Assembly (NCBI RefSeq): GCF_947492965.1
Contig: NZ_CANLOZ010000013.1
Coordinates: 1 to 64,000, forward strand
Reading direction: 5' to 3'
Length of the DNA stretch: 64,000 bases
Source: an uncultured Aquimarina sp.
Lineage (GTDB): Bacteria > Bacteroidota > Bacteroidia > Flavobacteriales > Flavobacteriaceae
The translations under genes and the position numbers were made by a program. This document shows, in pieces, positions 9,055-17,856 of this stretch. How positions within the stretch are numbered: position 1 is the stretch's first letter; every line of letters begins with the position of its first letter. The notes under the pieces were generated by a model. It was not told the origin of the DNA. It saw only the letters and a list, made by a program, of their open reading frames with translations, and did not search any database.

Positions 9055-9762
9055 TTACTCTTTTTGAAATGACCAGATGTAAGCATAATTAAGTCCCATA
9101 CCTTTTTCTTTATGATGTTCAGAAACACGTTCTTTGGTTCGAAATTCATCTTTCTTTATTTTGTATATTTTACCTTTATATCCAGAAGTAGGTGGCTTAG
9201 CCCCATTTATTTGATCTAAGGGTACTTTTTCGGTGTGCATTTGAATAATGATGGTGTCACCAGTTACATTTCTGATAATAGCCCAACTATTGCCCAAATC
9301 ATTAAATTGTGATAAGCTCTCTCTTACTTGATGTTGTATGAGTAATTTATTATTTATAGTTGGATTTTCTAAAATCGCTCTTTTATCATCTGCAGTAGCT
9401 TTGGCACTAAAAAGTGCGTATCCTATACCAAAAGCTACTAATGCTAAAAATGCAAGTAATACCTTAAAAATAATGCTATACTTTTTTCCTGGTGTTTCGA
9501 TTTGACTTTCGTCCTTTAATTTTTCAAAAACAGTTTCTATTTCTGGGGTCCATTGCACATTAGGAATTTCAGTCTTACAATTTGTACAGTACGCAATGCC
9601 ACTTAGTTTATTGGTAGTATTATAGACAAGACCTGTATCAATATGTTTTTGATAAATTGTAATTTCTATACTATCCTTAGTGTTACAAATTGGGCAAATT
9701 ATATCTTTGGTAATACCCTTATGAATTGGTACGTAAGTAGTTTTTACATTAAGTATAATCAT
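9055..9762 (-). CDS. Membrane protein with N-terminal zinc-ribbon-like cysteine pairs
   Basis: 235-aa protein. Two CxxC pairs about 33 residues apart near the N-terminus (CPICNTKD, YCTNCKTE) suggest a cytoplasmic zinc ribbon. A single membrane segment follows at ~102-125 (FKVLLAFLALVAFGIGYALF). The rest (~130-235) would be outside and contains DLGNSWAIIRNVTGDTIIIQ and a GYKGKIYKIKKDEF stretch. It is the first gene of a pair with the two-TM gene at 8737-9051 (3-nt gap). I do not recognise a specific function; one-pass zinc-ribbon proteins can be sensors or assembly factors, but that is speculation. Confidence 0.65.
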   Translation of the reverse strand: MIILNVKTTYVPIHKGITKDIICPICNTKDSIEITIYQKHIDTGLVYNTTNKLSGIAYCTNCKTEIPNVQWTPEIETVFEKLKDESQIETPGKKYSIIFKVLLAFLALVAFGIGYALFSAKATADDKRAILENPTINNKLLIQHQVRESLSQFNDLGNSWAIIRNVTGDTIIIQMHTEKVPLDQINGAKPPTSGYKGKIYKIKKDEFRTKERVSEHHKEKGMGLNYAYIWSFQKE

Positions 9763-10061
9763 GTTTATATTTTTGAGTGTATCTCTATTCTCTGTTGGAT
9801 GGAAGAACTCTTTAGTTATTTAGATAAACAAGAAATGTGAAGACCTCTACTAATCCAATATTTATAGATTCACTAAAATAATGCTCCGATAAAAATTAAT
9901 AGTACCAAATTATAATTTGAAACCTATAATCGTGTTTTGTAAAAGGATCATAAGTGCAATTGTTTTATAATCAGAAATGTAATGGATTTGTTTTGCTGCT
10001 CATTCAGATTGTTTTTTTTATTTAGAATAACTAACTTTTATCCTAAATAAAAACACAAATT
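9763..10061. other. Divergent intergenic region
   Basis: About 299 nt between the - zinc-ribbon gene and the + VOC gene. AT-rich; no match to the full Bacteroidota promoter was found on either strand, and no structured RNA or convincing ORF is visible. Confidence 0.4.
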
Positions 10062-10427
10062 ATGGTTACTTGGTTTGAAATTCCGGTTACAGATATGAAT
10101 CGAGCAAAAGCTTTTTATGAAAAAGTTTTCGATATAGAAATTCATCTTGTTGAAATGGATGGTGTTAAAATGGGGTGGTTTCCTAACAAAAATCAGGTAG
10201 GTACCGCTACAGGAACGTTGATTCTTTTAGAAGAGGATTATAAGCCTTCTGCTGATGGAGTAGTAGTATATTTTTCTTCAGAAGATGTAGCTAACGAGAT
10301 TGCTAGAGTTAATGTCTCGGGAGGAAAAGTACTTATAGATAAAAAATTAATATCAAAAGAAAACGGATTTTTTGCCCAATTTATAGATTCTGAAGGGAAT
10401 CGTATTGCGCTACATTCTCAGAAGTAA
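10062..10427 (+). CDS. VOC family (glyoxalase/bleomycin-resistance fold) protein
   Basis: 121-aa vicinal-oxygen-chelate protein. The start MVTWFEIPVTDMNRAKAFYEKVFDIEI is the classic first beta-alpha-beta unit, and the end (NGFFAQFIDSEGNRIALHS) is the last strand pair with the usual DxEGN phrase; the Glu or His of these motifs would be metal ligands. Family members include glyoxalases, dioxygenases and resistance proteins, and the substrate cannot be read from sequence. It runs convergently into the - gene at 10443 with only 15 nt between stops. Confidence 0.85.
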   Translation: MVTWFEIPVTDMNRAKAFYEKVFDIEIHLVEMDGVKMGWFPNKNQVGTATGTLILLEEDYKPSADGVVVYFSSEDVANEIARVNVSGGKVLIDKKLISKENGFFAQFIDSEGNRIALHSQK

Positions 10428-10442
10428 TACTAATAAGGATTA

Positions 10443-11207
10443 TTATTTCCTGTCCAGAACTTTATATTCCTCATAGCAATCGCTGATAGCATCAAGGATT
10501 TGAAGATCGTTAGCAAATTTTATAAAATCTACTGAGTAATTACAGTTGCGTAAAATTTCATCAATGTCCAAACGTTCTACTTGCAATAACGCCATAAGAG
10601 TAGCACGATCAAATTTAGACTCTAAGAGATTTCGGATCTCATCATCTTTCTTCATCTTTCTAAGTTTCCGAAGTTCATTTGATCGTTTACTAAAAATATT
10701 ATAAAGAAAATCTGCAGGATTAAAAATAGCTCCCAGAACCTTATTTACGGCTCCTGGTTGTTTGCTTCCTCCTTCATAACCAGAATTTAATCCCGAAATA
10801 CTATATCTATAATTGTTGTAAACCGGGATTTTTTTAGCATCAATCTCTAAATAACCAGTTAACTGAACATCCGCCACTACAACTTCTTCTAGAGCTATTC
10901 CAAGTTCTGTCATTTTAATTTTAACATCCCCAAACTTTTTCCAGTCATTCGTTACTCTAACTCTAAGCGCTTTGTATCCTATGTAGGTAAAATATAAGGT
11001 GTCATTAACTTTTGCTTTAATCTCAAAATTTCCTTCTTTGTCAGAGATAGTACCTATTACCTGACTTAAATTTACTACGTGAACATTCTGTAATTTACTA
11101 TCTGTAGAGGCATTAAGAACTTGTCCGGATACAGTTTCAGGATCAGTTTCCTGAGCATATATTCCAATACTTAAAACAAGTGTTATGTAGAATAAAATTT
11201 TTTTCAA
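10443..11207 (-). CDS. Carboxypeptidase-like regulatory domain protein, exported
   Basis: 254-aa protein with a signal peptide (MKKILFYITLVLSIGIYAQ). Residues ~25-110 form a CarboxypepD_reg-like beta fold (VSGQVLNASTDSKLQNVHV, GTISDKEGNFEIKAKVNDTLYFTYIGYK), the module often found at the start of TonB-dependent receptors. Here no receptor plug or barrel follows; the remaining ~140 residues are mostly helical and charged (KRSNELRKLRKMKKDDEI). Probably periplasmic or attached to the outer membrane. Function unknown. It stands alone on the - strand. Confidence 0.72.
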   Translation of the reverse strand: MKKILFYITLVLSIGIYAQETDPETVSGQVLNASTDSKLQNVHVVNLSQVIGTISDKEGNFEIKAKVNDTLYFTYIGYKALRVRVTNDWKKFGDVKIKMTELGIALEEVVVADVQLTGYLEIDAKKIPVYNNYRYSISGLNSGYEGGSKQPGAVNKVLGAIFNPADFLYNIFSKRSNELRKLRKMKKDDEIRNLLESKFDRATLMALLQVERLDIDEILRNCNYSVDFIKFANDLQILDAISDCYEEYKVLDRK

Positions 11208-11324
11208 AAGCTCCCTTTTTTTAATAATTAATGATCAACTCTATCTAATATGACGGCTGTTCTATACGAACATAACATAAAAATCGGACCAAAAATCATA
11301 TAGTTTAGTTAATTCATAAAAAAA

Positions 11325-13088
11325 TTACCTTCGATCACTACGTTTTCTTCGATCTCTTCTTCCGTTATTATTTCCTTTATCACTGTTTTTTTGGTCACGT
11401 CGATTTCTTCCTTTAGGTTTAAAACCTTCGCTTCTTCTTTTTCCTTTAAAACCACCTCCATTGTTATCTCTTCTTCGTTTTCCTCTATTTCTACCAGAGT
11501 CTTTAGAGATCTCTACGTTCACTTTTCTGCCTTCCATTCTAAAATCTTCAAAAACAGCAAGAATCATATCTTGATGCTCAGAATCAGTATTGAAGAATGA
11601 AAAACTTTCTTTTACATCAACACGACTTACGCCATCTCTCCCTAATCCTAAAGTTTCTTTTAGAAAATCTTTTAAAGTCATCCAATCGAAACCATCCTTT
11701 TCTCCTACATTAATAAAGTAACGCGTACTACCATCTCTGCCTCTAGAACTGTCTCCACTATCTCTGGATACATTCAGATCCTTTGCCTTCTTGTAATAAT
11801 TATGGAAGCGAGAGAATTCTACCGAGAAGAATTTTTTTACCAATTCTTCTTTCGAAAAATCTTCTAGTACTTCATTTATAGATGGTAAGTAGCTATCAAT
11901 TTCGTGATTTATTTCTGATTTCGCAATATCGTTGGCAAGATGAAATAACTGTACTTGGCAAATTTCTTCTCCACTAGGTATTTCTTTTTCCTCAAACTTC
12001 TTTTTGATGATGCGTTCTACAGACTTAATTTTCCTAAGTTCACTTTTCGAAACGATTACCATAGAAACACCACTTTTTCCAGCACGACCTGTTCTTCCGC
12101 TTCTATGAGTGTAGGTTTCTATTTCATCTGGTAATTGATAATTAATTACATGGGTAACATCATCAACATCAATTCCACGAGCAGCAACATCCGTTGCAAC
12201 TAACATTTGAATCTGACGGTTACGAAAACTTTTCATTACCAAATCTCGCTGATTCTGACTTAAATCACCATGTAATGCAGCAGCATTGTATCCATCTGTA
12301 ATAAGATTTTCTGCAACTTTTTGAGTGTCTCTTTTGGTTCTACAAAAGATCACTGAAAAAATATCAGGATTTGCATCTGCTAATCTTTTTAAAGCAGCAT
12401 AACGATCTCTGGAATTTACAACGTAATACTCATGAGATACGTTTTTAGATCCTGTGTTTTTATGTCCAACCGTTATTTCTTTTGGGTCATTCATAAAACG
12501 TTTGGCTATAGTAGCTACCTCTTTAGGCATGGTAGCAGAAAATAACCAAGTATTTTTGTCTTCTGGTGTATGCGCAAGAATGGAATTGATATCTTCATAA
12601 AATCCCATGTTTAGCATTTCATCTGCCTCATCTAATACGCAATATCCAATATTAGAGATATTAACCATTTTACGGTTAATCATATCTTGCATTCTTCCAG
12701 GTGTAGCAACAATTATTTGAGCACCACGTTTGATCTCTTTAGCTTGTTCCTGAATGCTGGCACCACCATAAATGGCAACGGTTCGTAGTCCGTCGCAAAA
12801 TTTAGCGTAGTTTTTTAACTCGTTTGTAATTTGTAAACAAAGTTCCCGAGTGGGAGATAGGATAAGTCCTTGTGTAATTCTACTGTTTACATCGATTTTT
12901 TCAATTAAAGGAAAACCAAATGCTGCAGTTTTTCCTGTTCCTGTTTGCGCTAATGCGACAATATCAGTATCTTCACTAAGCAAAATAGGGATAGCCTTCT
13001 CCTGTACTTCACTAGGGGTCTCAAACCCCATTTCATTCACTGCTTTTATTATAGCTTCTCCGAGGCCTAATGCTTCAAATTTATTCAT
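11325..13088 (-). CDS. DEAD-box ATP-dependent RNA helicase with DbpA-like C-terminal domain
   Basis: 587-aa DEAD-box helicase of the DeaD/CsdA group, acting on structured RNA in ribosome assembly and cold adaptation. Motifs in order: Q motif region, Walker A AQTGTGKT (~47-54), PTREL, TPGR, VLDEADEM (~150), SAT, then in RecA domain 2 ARGIDVD and HRSGRTGRAG (~320). A DbpA/CsdA RNA-binding domain follows at ~450-530 (YFINVGEKDGFDWMTLKDFL). The tail of ~55 residues is almost all Arg, Lys, Gly and Asn (repeated RR, GGG, GRNRR), a disordered RNA-binding extension. A TACCTTTG box lies 18-25 nt upstream, giving a very short 5' leader. deaD would be the closest gene name, but orthology is not tested. 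Confidence 0.93.
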   Translation of the reverse strand: MNKFEALGLGEAIIKAVNEMGFETPSEVQEKAIPILLSEDTDIVALAQTGTGKTAAFGFPLIEKIDVNSRITQGLILSPTRELCLQITNELKNYAKFCDGLRTVAIYGGASIQEQAKEIKRGAQIIVATPGRMQDMINRKMVNISNIGYCVLDEADEMLNMGFYEDINSILAHTPEDKNTWLFSATMPKEVATIAKRFMNDPKEITVGHKNTGSKNVSHEYYVVNSRDRYAALKRLADANPDIFSVIFCRTKRDTQKVAENLITDGYNAAALHGDLSQNQRDLVMKSFRNRQIQMLVATDVAARGIDVDDVTHVINYQLPDEIETYTHRSGRTGRAGKSGVSMVIVSKSELRKIKSVERIIKKKFEEKEIPSGEEICQVQLFHLANDIAKSEINHEIDSYLPSINEVLEDFSKEELVKKFFSVEFSRFHNYYKKAKDLNVSRDSGDSSRGRDGSTRYFINVGEKDGFDWMTLKDFLKETLGLGRDGVSRVDVKESFSFFNTDSEHQDMILAVFEDFRMEGRKVNVEISKDSGRNRGKRRRDNNGGGFKGKRRSEGFKPKGRNRRDQKNSDKGNNNGRRDRRKRSDRR

Positions 13089-13105
13089 ATATCTAAAATA
13101 AGCCG

Positions 13106-13113
13106 CAAAGGTA
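13106..13113 (-). promoter_or_regulatory. -7 promoter box of the DEAD-box helicase
   Basis: On the minus strand this reads TACCTTTG, a full match to TAnnTTTG, 18 nt upstream of the helicase ATG. No matching TTG was seen at the expected distance. Confidence 0.5.
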
Positions 13114-13203
13114 CGGTTTATTATCTGTCTATAATAATAACGGAGTACTTATTCTGATGTGACAAAAATAATGTTTTTGATCACCAAGCAGGAAATCATT
13201 TTT

Positions 13204-14253
13204 TTATTTAATGATCTCTATTTCAAAAAGTTTGTCCCAGTTTTTTCCTGTAACAAATAATTGCTTTGTATCTTTTTTGTAGGCAATACCATTTAATACA
13301 TCTAAATTTTCATGCTGACTCACTTTTTCCCTTAATCCAGATAAATTAATAACGGCTTCTAACGCTCCGTTTTTAGGATTAATAATAGCAATACCATCTT
13401 TTTGCCAGGTATTCGCATAAATTTTTCCGTCAATCCATTCCAATTCGTTAAACTTAGATTTAACCTTATTATGGGTAGTAACTTCGATATATGATTTTTC
13501 AGATAAGTCTTTCGGATCTAATACCCAGATTTTTTCGGTACCATCGCTTTTGTATATATGAGTTCCATCATTACACAGTCCCCATCCTTCTTTACTTTTA
13601 TTATAGGTAAACCCTCCCGTTTTATCTAAAGTATTAAGATTGTATATAAAACCTTCTTTGGACTGCCATGTTAATTGATAGATGTTGTCCTTAATAATAG
13701 TGATACCTTCTGCAAAATATTTTTTGTCAATATCTTTCTTTATCAGTACTTCTCCAGTATTATAGTTTACTTTTCTCAATGAAGAAAAGCCATTTTTGCC
13801 AGTACTTTCATAAAGGGTATCTCCTACAAATTCTAATCCTTGCGTAAATGCTGTTTGATCATGAGGGTATTCTGCAATGATCTTATATTTGTATAGCTTA
13901 GGAGGTTTATTGTTGTAAAAGGTTAATTTTTTATAAATATCTTCTTCTTTACCTTCAAAATATACAATTGCTTTTAAAAGATGTTTTCCTAGTCTTTCAT
14001 CATCAATTTTTTCTACTAATAATGTTTTATCAGTAGTAGTTAGTTTAGTGTCTTCAAAAAAGTAAGTAACGGAGTCAATTTCTAACTTTTTAGGATTAAG
14101 AATACTGGCTTTTATGGTTTCTCCAAGCTTAAATTTAGATGTATCACCATCAATTTTTATCGAAAATTGTTTTTTTTTCGCATCAGCATTACTTCCACAC
14201 GCAAAGGTTAAAAAACATAATACTATGATGACGAATAGGTTACGGTTGTTCAT
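13204..14253 (-). CDS. Glutaminyl-peptide cyclotransferase (bacterial/plant type), lipoprotein
   Basis: 349-aa lipoprotein (signal MNNRNLFVIIVLCFLTFAC; lipobox LTFAC). The C-terminal ~245 residues are the five-bladed-propeller glutamine cyclotransferase fold: YPHDQTAFTQGLEFVGDTLYESTG, DIDKKYFAEGITII, NIYQLTWQSKEGF, GWGLCNDGTHIYKSDG, LNELEWIDGKIYANTWQ-like phrase and a final LDVLNGIAYK. Family enzymes convert N-terminal Gln to pyroglutamate with release of ammonia; a periplasmic or surface location follows from the lipobox. Residues ~25-105 form an extra Ig-like domain. Gln-starting mature proteins are common among exported flavobacterial proteins (signal peptides ending ...AQ), a plausible substrate pool, though this is inference. 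Confidence 0.87.
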   Translation of the reverse strand: MNNRNLFVIIVLCFLTFACGSNADAKKKQFSIKIDGDTSKFKLGETIKASILNPKKLEIDSVTYFFEDTKLTTTDKTLLVEKIDDERLGKHLLKAIVYFEGKEEDIYKKLTFYNNKPPKLYKYKIIAEYPHDQTAFTQGLEFVGDTLYESTGKNGFSSLRKVNYNTGEVLIKKDIDKKYFAEGITIIKDNIYQLTWQSKEGFIYNLNTLDKTGGFTYNKSKEGWGLCNDGTHIYKSDGTEKIWVLDPKDLSEKSYIEVTTHNKVKSKFNELEWIDGKIYANTWQKDGIAIINPKNGALEAVINLSGLREKVSQHENLDVLNGIAYKKDTKQLFVTGKNWDKLFEIEIIK

Positions 14254-14307
14254 GATATTGGAAATATTTAGAGCAAGATATTTATTTTAATTGGGTTTAA
14301 AAAATCA

Positions 14308-14337
14308 TTGTTTTATATAGTAAAGATTGTATCTTTG
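14308..14337 (+). promoter_or_regulatory. Promoter of the SRP RNA
   Basis: TTG at 14308-14310, a 19-nt spacer, then TATCTTTG at 14330-14337: both boxes of the Bacteroidota housekeeping promoter with ideal spacing. The RNA 5' end at about 14342 is 5 nt beyond the box, as expected for a transcription start. Confidence 0.88.
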
Positions 14338-14341
14338 CAGC

Positions 14342-14435
14342 GGCAAGTCCTACACAACCAGCTCCTGTTGAATCCTCCAGGGCGGGAACGCAGCAAAGGT
14401 ATACGGTCGTAGCGGTGTGATGTAGGTAGCTTGCC
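14342..14435 (+). ncRNA. ffs: Signal recognition particle RNA, small bacterial type (4.5S)
   Basis: About 94 nt. The ends pair (GGCAAG at 14342 with CTTGCC at 14430-14435), and the conserved domain IV with its internal loops is clear around 14377-14400 (CCAGGGCGGGAACGCAGCA), matching the Ffh-binding loop of 4.5S RNA. The closing helix runs into seven Ts (14434-14442 region), making a built-in terminator. The RNA pairs with Ffh to deliver nascent membrane proteins to FtsY. An ideal promoter lies directly upstream. Confidence 0.95.
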
Positions 14436-14517
14436 TTTTTTTGTGCGCAAAAGTTACCTTTTCTAAATGTTTTCGTTTATTTCGTTCTTCTAAATTCATA
14501 AATCGTAAATCCAGATG

Positions 14518-14525
14518 TATATTTG
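14518..14525 (+). promoter_or_regulatory. Candidate -7 box of the SDR gene (near-leaderless transcript)
   Basis: TATATTTG matches TAnnTTTG and ends only 5 nt before the ATG at 14531, so transcription would start at or next to the start codon. A TTG at the usual distance is lacking. Confidence 0.45.
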
Positions 14526-14530
14526 CCGAT

Positions 14531-15352
14531 ATGAATACAAATCAAAACGCTAAAGTTGTTTTAATAACAGGTGGCTCATCAGGAATTGGAAAATCCATAG
14601 GGCAATTTCTTTCGACTAAAGGATATGTTGTTTATGGAACCAGTAGAAATCCTTCTCGTTACAAAGATTTCAATGATTTTCGCTTATTACAATTAGATGT
14701 TGCTGATAAGAATAGTATTGCTACTGCAGTAAATACCATCCAAAATGAGCAAGGACGATTAGATGTTTTGATCAATAATGCAGGTGCAGGGATTACAGGA
14801 CCTATGGAAGAAATTCCAGAAGAAGAGATCATTAATAATTTTACTACCAATTATTTTGGGCCTATAAATGTAGCCAAATCGGTATTACCTATAATGCGAA
14901 AACAAAATAGTGGTTTAATTATCAATATTACATCTATCGCTGGATATATGGGATTGCCGTTTAGAGGTGTGTATAGTGCTTCTAAAGCTGCTCTCGAGGT
15001 GACTACAGAGGCGTGGCGAATGGAGCTAAAAACCTTTAATATCGAAATGACCAATATAGCTCCTGGTGATTTTGCTACAAATATTGCTGCAGGAAGATAT
15101 CACGCACCTGTAGTTGATGGTTCTCCATACGAAAAAACGTACGGAGATTCTCTAAAATTAATGAATGAACACGTAGATGAAGGAATGGATCCGAATGAAA
15201 TGGCTAAAGCAGTATATAGTGTAATTAATACCGCAAAACCTAAAGTGCATTATAAAGTAGGAGCGTTTATGCAAAAGTTTTCTATCGTTTTAAAAAGAGT
15301 TTTGCCCGATAAAGTATATGAGAAATTACTTATGAATCATTATAAATTGTAA
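14531..15352 (+). CDS. Short-chain dehydrogenase/reductase (SDR)
   Basis: 273-aa classical SDR. NAD(P)-binding TGGSSGIGKS (residues ~14-23), NNAG at ~90 (LINNAGAG), catalytic Ser in INITSIAGYMG and the YxxxK pair in YSASKAAL (~165) are all present. The next phrase, IAPGDFATNI, is the usual PG motif. The substrate is not evident; retinol, steroid or 3-oxoacyl substrates occur in close families. The ATG at 14531 is chosen because the longer frame to 14441 runs back into the SRP RNA terminator, and a TATATTTG box lies just before 14531. Transaldolase follows 74 nt downstream on the same strand. Confidence 0.88.
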   Translation: MNTNQNAKVVLITGGSSGIGKSIGQFLSTKGYVVYGTSRNPSRYKDFNDFRLLQLDVADKNSIATAVNTIQNEQGRLDVLINNAGAGITGPMEEIPEEEIINNFTTNYFGPINVAKSVLPIMRKQNSGLIINITSIAGYMGLPFRGVYSASKAALEVTTEAWRMELKTFNIEMTNIAPGDFATNIAAGRYHAPVVDGSPYEKTYGDSLKLMNEHVDEGMDPNEMAKAVYSVINTAKPKVHYKVGAFMQKFSIVLKRVLPDKVYEKLLMNHYKL

Positions 15353-15426
15353 TTTTGCCCGATTCTAAAAAAGAATCATATAGAACTAGAATTTCAACAA
15401 ATAATCATAAATCTAAACACAACAAT

Positions 15427-16080
15427 ATGAAGTTTTTTATTGATACTGCTAACCTTGATCAGATTAAAGAAGCACAAGATCTTGGAGTACTGGATGGAGT
15501 AACTACGAACCCATCATTAATGGCGAAAGAAGGTATCACAGGAAAGGATAATATTATAGAACATTACAAAAAAATATGTGATATAGTAACTGGAGACGTA
15601 AGTGCCGAGGTAATCTCTACAGATTTTGAAGGTATTGTAAAAGAAGGAGAGGAGTTAGCAAAACTTCATGACCAGATTATTGTGAAAGTACCTATGATCA
15701 AAGAAGGAGTAAAAGCAATAAAATATTTCAGTGATAAGGGTATTAAAACTAATTGTACACTAGTATTTTCTGTAGGACAAGCTTTGTTAGCAGCAAAAGC
15801 GGGAGCAACATATGTTTCTCCATTTATAGGAAGATTAGATGATATTTCTACAGATGGTCTTAACCTAATCGCAGAAATAAGAATGGTGTATGATAACTAT
15901 AACTTCGATACGCAAATATTAGCAGCTTCTGTTAGACATACAATGCACGTAATTGATTGTGCAAAAATTGGAGCAGATGTAATGACCGGACCTCTTTCAT
16001 CTATCGAAGGTTTATTAAAACATCCTTTAACTGATATTGGTTTAGCTAAATTCTTAGCAGACTATAAAAAAGGAAACTAG
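15427..16080 (+). CDS. fsa: Transaldolase of the fructose-6-phosphate aldolase (TalC/FSA-like) type
   Basis: 217-aa short transaldolase. It starts MKFFIDTANLDQIKEA, the hallmark of this group, followed by GVTTNPSLMAKEG, SAEVISTDFEGI, the Schiff-base Lys in IIVKVPMIKEG (~85), TLVFSVGQALLAAKAGA, and SPFIGRLDD. Members transfer dihydroxyacetone units in the non-oxidative pentose phosphate pathway or act as fructose-6-phosphate aldolases; the two activities cannot be separated by eye here. The ATG at 15427 gives the standard family N-terminus; upstream codons in frame are not conserved-looking. A strong terminator follows at 16112-16143. The gene symbol is tentative. Confidence 0.92.
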   Translation: MKFFIDTANLDQIKEAQDLGVLDGVTTNPSLMAKEGITGKDNIIEHYKKICDIVTGDVSAEVISTDFEGIVKEGEELAKLHDQIIVKVPMIKEGVKAIKYFSDKGIKTNCTLVFSVGQALLAAKAGATYVSPFIGRLDDISTDGLNLIAEIRMVYDNYNFDTQILAASVRHTMHVIDCAKIGADVMTGPLSSIEGLLKHPLTDIGLAKFLADYKKGN

Positions 16081-16111
16081 ATTTCTAGTATACTATAAAT
16101 CGATACTTTAT

Positions 16112-16145
16112 AAAAACTGTTCTTTTAATCGAGAACAGTTTTTTG
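16112..16145. terminator. Bidirectional terminator, transaldolase / thioredoxin-fold lipoprotein
   Basis: A perfect 12-bp stem (AAAAACTGTTCT at 16112-16123 and complement at 16132-16143) with an 8-nt loop, A-run on one side and T-run on the other, so it works on both strands. The stop codon of the - gene (16125) sits in the loop. Confidence 0.85.
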
Positions 16146-17594
16146 TTTATCAATACTTGCCATTCTGCTATAACTCATTAATTGTTTTTCAAAAAAGGAA
16201 GAAAATAGATCAGCATTAGGATTAATTATTTTTCCTTCTTGATTTACCAGAATTACCTTATTAGTATAATGAATTACTAATTCATCTGAAGAACATTTTG
16301 GAAACTTAAATTCATATTCATTTTCCAGATTGTAGTTATGTCGTTTAATAGTTTTTAACCAGTTGTCCGTTTGTTCGTCGTCTGTATTAATAGCTATAAA
16401 ATCGATATCAGGATATACTTTACTTAAGTGAGTGGTTTTTTTATGAGCTTTTACATAATGATCTTTTCTTTCGATAGACCAAAAATAAAGTGCGGTAACC
16501 GGTTTTTCGAAAAGCTCAGATAACTTGGTCATTTCACCATTAGAAGATATAAGATCTTGATCTGGAATAATATTGTTGGGTTTTAGCCTTGCTGTTGCTT
16601 TTGCTAATTTTTTAAGTTCCTTCTGAAATTTTTTATTACTACTAATCGATAAATAATGATCTAGTACTTTCTGAGATGTATAATCATTTTTGTTGTCCAG
16701 TATAAAATTGGTAGTAATACCACGTAGTAAGTTATTCTTAATATAAGATTGTTGTATAACACTGTCCACAAGGTCAAGTTTATACATAGTATATTCTACC
16801 TTATTTTTAGAAAAAGATTTTTGATTCATATACTTGGTATATGAAGAATTAGTGAAATAATGATTTAAGAATCTATTATAGGAGTATAACCTCATCAAAT
16901 CATCTTCGTTATAATTTACTAAATCTCTATATTCAAAGAAGTCTTTCGGAATGTCATTAGCAATATTTCTGCTCTTTAGTCTAGAATACTGATACTTATA
17001 TAAGTACATTTCATACCTAGAAAAGAAGTCATATTCAAAACTAGATTTACATATTTTCGTGGCAAGGTCACTAAGCGGATACTTATCTGTCAGATTGGTG
17101 AATCTTTGAAGTCTCAAATCTAATAACGAATCTTGCTCTTTCTTAAATGCTTTTGGTGTTTTGGTATATCTTCTATTCGATAATTGATTTCTTTCATCTT
17201 CGTTTTGTAGAAACATATCAATTAAAAAATTATTTTTTCGAGAGCCTTTTCCAGTAAAAACAAGAGATTCATCAAATTCTAGAGTATTCAAACGCATTAA
17301 AATGCTGTCACCTTTTTCTAACAGAATTAATTGATATTCTGGATTATGTCTAAAGGAGTAAAGCCCATCCTTAATATTTTCAATCTTGTGAAGAAATCTG
17401 TTGTTTTTGTCTAAATAAATTGTGTCCTGATAATCATCGCCTTTAAAAAGAACGACATAATCTGTATTAGGATTTACAATCTCTCCGCCTAAGTATACGT
17501 GATTGCTTGTAACCTCTTCGGTAGAGTCGCAACTTAATAAACAACAACTAGATAAGCAGATAAAACAAAAATACTTTAGTCTGAAGAAAAACAT
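16125..17594 (-). CDS. Thioredoxin-fold lipoprotein lacking the CxxC motif
   Basis: 489-aa protein with a lipoprotein signal (MFFFRLKYFCFICLSSCCLLSC; Cys before DSTEEV). The ATG at 17594 is preferred to 17624 because it starts the signal peptide. The N-terminal ~100 residues resemble the DUF4369-like beta domain found before TlpA-type thioredoxins; a long helical region follows; the C-terminal ~140 residues look like a thioredoxin/AhpC fold (KLSELFEKPVTALYFWSIE, YPDIDFIAINTDDEQ, NKVILVNQEGKIINPNA). Where a TlpA protein has WCxxC, this one has WSIERKD, so it cannot perform disulfide exchange there. It may be a structural or binding variant. It stands alone; its 3' end is shared with the transaldolase terminator. 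Confidence 0.75.
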   Translation of the reverse strand: MFFFRLKYFCFICLSSCCLLSCDSTEEVTSNHVYLGGEIVNPNTDYVVLFKGDDYQDTIYLDKNNRFLHKIENIKDGLYSFRHNPEYQLILLEKGDSILMRLNTLEFDESLVFTGKGSRKNNFLIDMFLQNEDERNQLSNRRYTKTPKAFKKEQDSLLDLRLQRFTNLTDKYPLSDLATKICKSSFEYDFFSRYEMYLYKYQYSRLKSRNIANDIPKDFFEYRDLVNYNEDDLMRLYSYNRFLNHYFTNSSYTKYMNQKSFSKNKVEYTMYKLDLVDSVIQQSYIKNNLLRGITTNFILDNKNDYTSQKVLDHYLSISSNKKFQKELKKLAKATARLKPNNIIPDQDLISSNGEMTKLSELFEKPVTALYFWSIERKDHYVKAHKKTTHLSKVYPDIDFIAINTDDEQTDNWLKTIKRHNYNLENEYEFKFPKCSSDELVIHYTNKVILVNQEGKIINPNADLFSSFFEKQLMSYSRMASIDKQKTVLD

Positions 17595-17773
17595 TTTGGG
17601 CGCTATTATTATACTGACAAACATTCAAAAATAAATGGAAAGACTTTTCTGACTTGTTAAGAATACGTTAATTGTGTTAATATTAGGGTATGACGGGATT
17701 TTTTTTGGCTCTTCTAAGATTATTATGAGTGAAACTAAATGAAAAGTTAAAAAATAAAATATTGTGTCGATTT

Positions 17774-17806
17774 TTGACACATCATTGTTCTAAGATCGTA
17801 TATTTA
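17774..17806 (+). promoter_or_regulatory. Possible promoter of the Cys-rich peptide gene
   Basis: TTG (17774-17776), 22 nt, then TATATTTA (17799-17806), one mismatch from TAnnTTTG. It ends 50 nt before the peptide start at 17857. Confidence 0.35.
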
Positions 17807-17856
17807 AAAGGTTGATTAAACCAAATCAATATAATCTTTTAAAACATATTATCATC

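Noticed and set aside
9643..9840. 65-codon + ORF overlapping the start of the zinc-ribbon membrane gene
   Set aside because: Mostly inside the - gene, no promoter and an AT-driven Ile/Tyr/Phe-rich product.
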